Program-made: the position numbers and the translations under genes | Source: Candidatus Poribacteria bacterium | GTDB lineage: Bacteria > Poribacteria > WGA-4E > GCA-2687025 | NCBI GenBank assembly: GCA_027625215.1 | Contig: JAQBWJ010000037.1 | Location: 1 to 9,390, forward strand | Length of the DNA: 9,390 nucleotides | Reading direction: 5' to 3' | Notes under the pieces: generated by a model | Told to the model about the DNA's origin: nothing | The model's input: the letters and a program-made list of their open reading frames with translations, nothing else | Database searches by the model: none | Shown: piece after piece, positions 6,757-9,390 of the stretch | Position numbering within the stretch: position 1 is the first letter of the stretch | Layout: each line of letters begins with the position of its first letter

Positions 6757-6771
6757 CCTGATTCAATTCGC

Positions 6772-6797
6772 CCATACACAACTTTCGATCATATCTC
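6772..6797 (-). repeat. Right terminal inverted repeat of the IS256-family element
   Basis: Read on the minus strand it begins GAGATATGATC and ends GTTGTGTATGG, matching the left end at 23 of 26 positions. It lies 70 bases upstream of the transposase ATG, where these elements usually place the transposase promoter, but I see no convincing -10. Confidence 0.85.
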
Positions 6798-6844
6798 CGA
6801 AGGAAATTCCGTACTCGATTCCACAAAACCATCGCTCACTCATC

Positions 6845-7081
6845 GTGGATGTGTTCGACGCTAACATATTACGCGATGAATTGAAGGCACAAATGGTTTG
6901 GCGTGGTGAAATACTCAGCACGGGCACAGGTAATGATATACGGACGATCATCGACTACCTTCTTGTAGGAGCGTTTCAATACTTCGGCAAGAGCACAGGT
7001 AGTAAGCGCAGCCTCACGATTTATCCAGAAGACCCAATGCTGGTGAAGCTACGTCGTAACTTGGCTAAAGAGGCGCAGTAA
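6845..7081 (+). CDS. Unassigned small reading frame, possibly the 3' remnant of a gene cut by the insertion sequence
   Basis: A 78-codon frame from GTG 6845 to TAA 7079-7081. It is open further upstream through the IS boundary, so the start is arbitrary and no ribosome site precedes it. The protein (VDVFDANILRDELKAQMVW..., ...DYLLVGAFQYFGKSTG..., ...YPEDPMLVKLRRNLAKEAQ) has mixed hydrophobic and charged helices and a basic C-terminus. No family is recognised. Base composition is AT-richer than the surrounding genes. It ends 42 bases before trpD, so if transcribed it would read into trpD. It could equally be non-coding. The 326 bases between the IS and trpD hold nothing else I can identify. 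Confidence 0.35.
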   Translation: MDVFDANILRDELKAQMVWRGEILSTGTGNDIRTIIDYLLVGAFQYFGKSTGSKRSLTIYPEDPMLVKLRRNLAKEAQ

Positions 7082-7123
7082 ACACCTGACGAAAAACGAA
7101 CGAATACACAATCGAGGTCACGA

Positions 7124-8137
7124 ATGATCCAACAAGCCATCCAACAACTCGTCGACCGAATCGACCTCTCCGAAGAGGACGCCCATGCCGCCATGAACGA
7201 GATCATGTCCGGCGAGGCGACCCCCGCGCAGGTCGCGGCGTTCATCACGGCGTTGCGTATGAAGGGCGAAACGGTGGACGAAGTGACCGGACTCGCCCGC
7301 GTGATGCGCCAACACGCCACCCGCATCGACTCGTGGAAAGAGCCGCTGGTCGACACCTGCGGCACGGGCGGCGACGGCAAGCACACCTTCAACATCTCGA
7401 CGGCGGCGGCGTTTGTCGTGGCGGGAGCGGGCGGGGCGGTCGCCAAACACGGCAATCGCGCCGCGTCCAGCAAATGCGGCAGCGCGGACGTGTTGCGCGA
7501 ACTCGGCGTTAACGTGGACGCGGAACCGGATACGGTCGAGCGGTGCATCCAAAACGCGGGCATCGGCTTCCTGTTCGCCGTCAAACTGCACGGCGCGATG
7601 AAGCACGCCATCGGTCCGCGACGCGAGATCGGCGTCCGCACCGTGTTCAACCTGCTCGGACCCCTCACAAACCCGGCAGGCGCGCCGCACCAACTGATCG
7701 GCGTCTTCGCCGCCGAGTGGACGGAACCGCTCGCTCACGTGCTGAACAACCTCGGCTCGGAGCGCGCGCTGGTCGTTCACGGTGGCGACGGGCTGGACGA
7801 GATCACAACAACGACGACAACCCAAATCTCCGAACTGCGCGACAAGAAAGTCCGCACCTACACGTTCGATCCGGCGGACTACGGCATCGCCCGCGCCACC
7901 GAAGACGATCTCAAAGGCGACGACGCGCCCTATAACGCGGGAAAACTGCGCGGCGTCCTCAGCGGGGACGACAAGGGCGCGCTGCGTGACATTACAGTGG
8001 TGAACGCGGCGGGCGCGATCATCGCGGCGGGGTTGGAAGACGAGTGGGGACCCGCCATCGCCCGCGCGAAGGCGTCCATCGACTCCGGCACGGCGCAGGA
8101 GGCGTTGGACAACCTGATCCTTCATTCCAATCGATGA
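7124..8137 (+). CDS. trpD: Anthranilate phosphoribosyltransferase
   Basis: Cytosolic enzyme of tryptophan synthesis: anthranilate + PRPP gives N-(5'-phosphoribosyl)anthranilate + pyrophosphate. It has 337 residues, normal for the family. An N-terminal helical domain (1-70) includes SGEATPAQVAAFITALRMKGET. The PRPP site is DTCGTGGDGKHTFNISTA (77-94), and KHGNRAASSKCGSADVLRELG (108-128) follows. Then come the anthranilate/PRPP segment RREIGVRTVFNLLGPLTNP (166-184) and VVHGGDGLDEIT (217-228), in which Asp225-Glu226 bind the second magnesium. All expected catalytic and binding residues are present. The start is ATG 7124 with GAGG (7114-7117) 6 bases upstream. No other trp gene is in the window, so it is not in a visible trp operon. 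A short run of six threonines (228-233) follows the DE motif, within a loop that varies in the family. Confidence 0.97.
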   Translation: MIQQAIQQLVDRIDLSEEDAHAAMNEIMSGEATPAQVAAFITALRMKGETVDEVTGLARVMRQHATRIDSWKEPLVDTCGTGGDGKHTFNISTAAAFVVAGAGGAVAKHGNRAASSKCGSADVLRELGVNVDAEPDTVERCIQNAGIGFLFAVKLHGAMKHAIGPRREIGVRTVFNLLGPLTNPAGAPHQLIGVFAAEWTEPLAHVLNNLGSERALVVHGGDGLDEITTTTTTQISELRDKKVRTYTFDPADYGIARATEDDLKGDDAPYNAGKLRGVLSGDDKGALRDITVVNAAGAIIAAGLEDEWGPAIARAKASIDSGTAQEALDNLILHSNR

Positions 8138-8154
8138 GGACGGTTTGAGGGCAA

Positions 8155-8173
8155 GGGCGACCGCCGGTCGCCT
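8155..8173. repeat. REP-like GC-rich hairpin between convergent trpD and LOG genes
   Basis: GGCGACC (8156-8162) and GGTCGCC (8166-8172) are perfect inverted arms with a GCC loop, extended by one G-T wobble pair. It ends within the 3' edge of the LOG gene's stop context (CTA at 8174-8176). There is no T-tract, so terminator function is doubtful. GGGCGACC...GGTCGCC(C)TCTAC palindromes look like the dispersed intergenic repeats seen in many GC-rich genomes. A related stretch lies at 3041-3078. Confidence 0.45.
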
Positions 8174-8962
8174 CTACGAACGTGACGTGTCGCGTTGGCG
8201 TTCGGAGTACTCGTGGAAACGGCGTTGGAAGATGGCGAACGCCTCGTCCGGCGTGTCGGCGTACTCGAACAGGTTGAGGTCGTCCCGCGAGATGGTGCCC
8301 CACTCCGCCATCGCTTCGAGGTTCATCACGCTGTCCCAATACTCCCGCCCGTAGATGATGACGGCGATCCGCTCCCGAATCTTGCGGGTCTGCAACAGCG
8401 TCAGCAGTTCAAACAGTTCATCGAGAGTGCCGAAGCCGCCGGGAAAGATGACCAACGCAATCGCGTGCGACACGAACCAGAACTTCCGCATGAAGAAGTA
8501 GTGGAACTCCACGTCGAGTTCCGGCGTGACGTACGGGTTTGACCCCTGCTCAAACGGCAGCGAGATGTTCAACCCCACCGACTTCGCCCCAGCGTCCTGA
8601 GCGCCGCGATTTGCCGCCTCCATGATGCCCGGTCCCGCGCCGGAACAGACGACGAACTTCTCCCGACGCGACAACGTCCCCGCCCACTCGGAGAGCCGTT
8701 TCGCCAACTCGCGGGCGTCGTCGTAGTAGCGCGACAACTTCGCCAGTTTGGACGACGGGTCGTTCGCGCGGGGCGAATCGCCCGCCGGAATCCGCGCCGA
8801 CCCGAAGAACACGACCCAACGATTGATCCCGTTGCGGCGGAACCGCTGTTGCGGTTCGAGGTACTCGGAAAGGATGCGGATAACGCGCGCGTCGCCGCTG
8901 TGCAGGAAGTTGACGTTTTCGTACGCTTTGGTCGAGTCTTTCGGCGCGGCAGGTTCGCTCAT
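8174..8962 (-). CDS. LOG-family protein (TIGR00730-type nucleotide phosphoribohydrolase)
   Basis: Cytosolic protein of 262 residues from a family that hydrolyses nucleoside 5'-monophosphates to base and ribose 5-phosphate; plant LOGs act on cytokinin nucleotides. Seen: VVFFGSARIP (Rossmann-like first strand), FVVCSGAGPGIMEAANRGA, FWFVSHAIALVIFPGGFGTLDELFELLTLLQTRK with the signature PGGxGTxxE, and a closing RIAVIIYGREYW strand. The longer C-terminal part and N-terminal extension fit bacterial type II LOGs, long misannotated as lysine decarboxylases; the true substrate is not predictable. The start is set at ATG 8960-8962 rather than the longer in-frame 9001. ATG 8962 overlaps the preceding gene's TGA (ATGA), implying coupled translation, whereas the longer start would lie deep in that gene. 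Confidence 0.92.
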   Translation of the reverse strand: MSEPAAPKDSTKAYENVNFLHSGDARVIRILSEYLEPQQRFRRNGINRWVVFFGSARIPAGDSPRANDPSSKLAKLSRYYDDARELAKRLSEWAGTLSRREKFVVCSGAGPGIMEAANRGAQDAGAKSVGLNISLPFEQGSNPYVTPELDVEFHYFFMRKFWFVSHAIALVIFPGGFGTLDELFELLTLLQTRKIRERIAVIIYGREYWDSVMNLEAMAEWGTISRDDLNLFEYADTPDEAFAIFQRRFHEYSERQRDTSRS

Positions 8963-9177
8963 GCGTCCGCCTTCGTGTGGGCGTCCATGACGCGGCGCCA
9001 TTCGGTCGGGTCGAGCGTCGTCGCCTCGTCGACCAGCATGATCGGGATGTCGTTGTCGATGCGGTACGCCAAGCGGGTCGCCTCATCCGTCGAGACGAGT
9101 CGCGCGCCATCGAGCACCAGCGGTTTCTTCGTCTTCGGGCAGACGAGTATTTCGAGCAGTTCGGGTCGAATCGGCAT
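8959..9177 (-). CDS. UPF0434/Trm112-like small protein
   Basis: 72 residues, normal for the family. It begins RPELLEILVCPKTKKPLVLDGARLVS and continues AYRIDNDIPIMLVDEATTL, the typical 'LLEIL-CP...L-C...YPI-D-IP-ML--EA' pattern of the YcaR/Trm112 fold. In the zinc-binding form the motif is CPxC plus a later Cys. Here only the first Cys remains (CPKT; LVS in place of LxC), so zinc binding is probably lost, as I recall for many bacterial members. Eukaryotic Trm112 activates methyltransferases; the bacterial role is unsettled. The ATG at 9177 has AAGGGA about 6 bases upstream. It starts 24 bases after the aldo/keto reductase stop and its TGA overlaps the LOG ATG, so it is the middle gene of a three-gene operon. 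Confidence 0.88.
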   Translation of the reverse strand: MPIRPELLEILVCPKTKKPLVLDGARLVSTDEATRLAYRIDNDIPIMLVDEATTLDPTEWRRVMDAHTKADA

Positions 9178-9201
9178 CGCGCGGTTCCCTTAAACAACGT
9201 G

Positions 9202-9390
9202 TTACGCGGTCTCTTTGTGGAAGATCGGGCTGAGCGTCGCCGCGAGCGCTTCGAGTTCGCCGTGTTCCTCCTTCGACAACGCGGGACCCTCCGCCGGGAG
9301 GTTCTGCGCGATGTCCAACGCCAGTCGGTACAGCGATTCGTCGCCGGGCGGGATCGCCGCCGTGATCGGCTGGCTCAGGGTGAATCGCAG
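9202..9390 (-). CDS. Aldo/keto reductase, C-terminal 62 residues (cut by window edge)
   Basis: The frame runs from the window edge to TAA at 9202-9204. It reads LRFTLSQPITAAIPPGDESL, then YRLALDIAQNLP and LSKEEHGELEALAATLSPIF. This matches the last strand and helices of aldo/keto reductases, where 'rf.lsqp.t..IPG' contributes to NADP binding. These enzymes reduce aldehydes or ketones with NADPH in the cytosol. The catalytic Asp-Tyr-Lys-His residues lie upstream, outside the window, so the substrate class cannot be judged. It is the first visible gene of the minus-strand unit with the Trm112-like and LOG genes. Confidence 0.75.
   Translation of the reverse strand: MRFTLSQPITAAIPPGDESLYRLALDIAQNLPAEGPALSKEEHGELEALAATLSPIFHKETA

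Larger units (their letters stand above)
5416..6797 (-). mobile_element. Complete IS256-family insertion sequence (1382 bp)
   Basis: One transposase gene lies between imperfect 26-bp terminal inverted repeats (23 of 26 matching). The size fits the family (about 1.3-1.5 kb). The ends share the IS256-like pattern: each starts with GA and carries TTGTGTA about 16 bases in. Inside the repeats the ends stay related (TCAGGCGGCG near 5445, TCAGGTGGCG on the opposite strand near 6751-6760). The 8-9 bases flanking the two ends do not match, so no target-site duplication is visible. Confidence 0.88.

Noticed and set aside
5688..6761. 357-codon plus-strand frame opposite the transposase
   Set aside because: Antisense shadow of the IS256 transposase, whose DDE motifs are all on the minus strand.
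7118..8125. 335-codon minus-strand frame opposite trpD
   Set aside because: Nearly mirrors trpD, which has every expected active-site motif; the shadow protein is Arg/Val/Asp-rich with no motif.
1..9390. CRISPR array, tRNA/rRNA genes, phage or defence module
   Set aside because: No regularly spaced repeats, no tRNA-like cloverleaf or rRNA stretches, and no nuclease, toxin or phage structural motifs were seen in any frame.

Overview
The window looks like a piece of a GC-rich (roughly 60% by eye) bacterial chromosome, probably Gram-negative. It holds two genes with cleavable signal peptides, one exporting a LamG/concanavalin-like protein. The layout is short one- to three-gene units, some facing each other, with one insertion sequence. 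The LamG protein (a 'FDEGKGD...' opening and a 'GKIPAMWGSIK' tail) resembles from memory the many secreted LamG proteins of Candidatus Poribacteria and related candidate phyla. That is an inference from protein style, not a placement.

Layout. (1) 1-793, minus: a beta-hydroxyacid dehydrogenase (GLYR1/HIBADH type), cut by the window edge, with a good promoter at 851-879. (2) 1002-3034, plus: a two-gene unit with an ATGA overlap, a secreted SdiA-regulated-like beta-propeller followed by a YcaQ/AlkZ-type DNA glycosylase. The glycosylase frame is intact over 403 codons except for two in-frame stops (TAA at 2156, TGA at 2453). A strong bidirectional terminator (3091-3129) ends this unit and the convergent LamG gene. 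(3) 3157-5174, minus: the LamG protein (3157-3933) and upstream of it a response regulator fused to a class III nucleotide cyclase (4113-5174), separated by a promoter and a nearly perfect 33-bp palindrome. (4) 5175-7123: AT-richer DNA split by a complete IS256-family element (5416-6797) with 26-bp terminal inverted repeats, an intact DDE transposase, and a leader hairpin that covers the transposase start codon. A short unassigned reading frame follows the element. (5) 7124-8137, plus: a stand-alone trpD. (6) 8174-9390, minus: three tightly packed genes, an aldo/keto reductase (C-terminal end only), a UPF0434/Trm112-like protein and a LOG-family phosphoribohydrolase.

How they work together: the cyclase can turn a phosphorelay signal into a cyclic nucleotide, but no receptor gene is visible. 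TrpD serves tryptophan synthesis without its usual trp partners. The three-gene minus unit is arranged for translational coupling. The glycosylase pair, if functional, would repair alkylated or crosslinked DNA, but as read the gene is broken. I found no CRISPR array, tRNA or rRNA gene, phage module or recognisable new defence system. The most unusual points are the double-nonsense glycosylase, the IS element's leader structure, the long palindrome at 4022-4054, and two promoters that share the same -35 hexamer and spacing.
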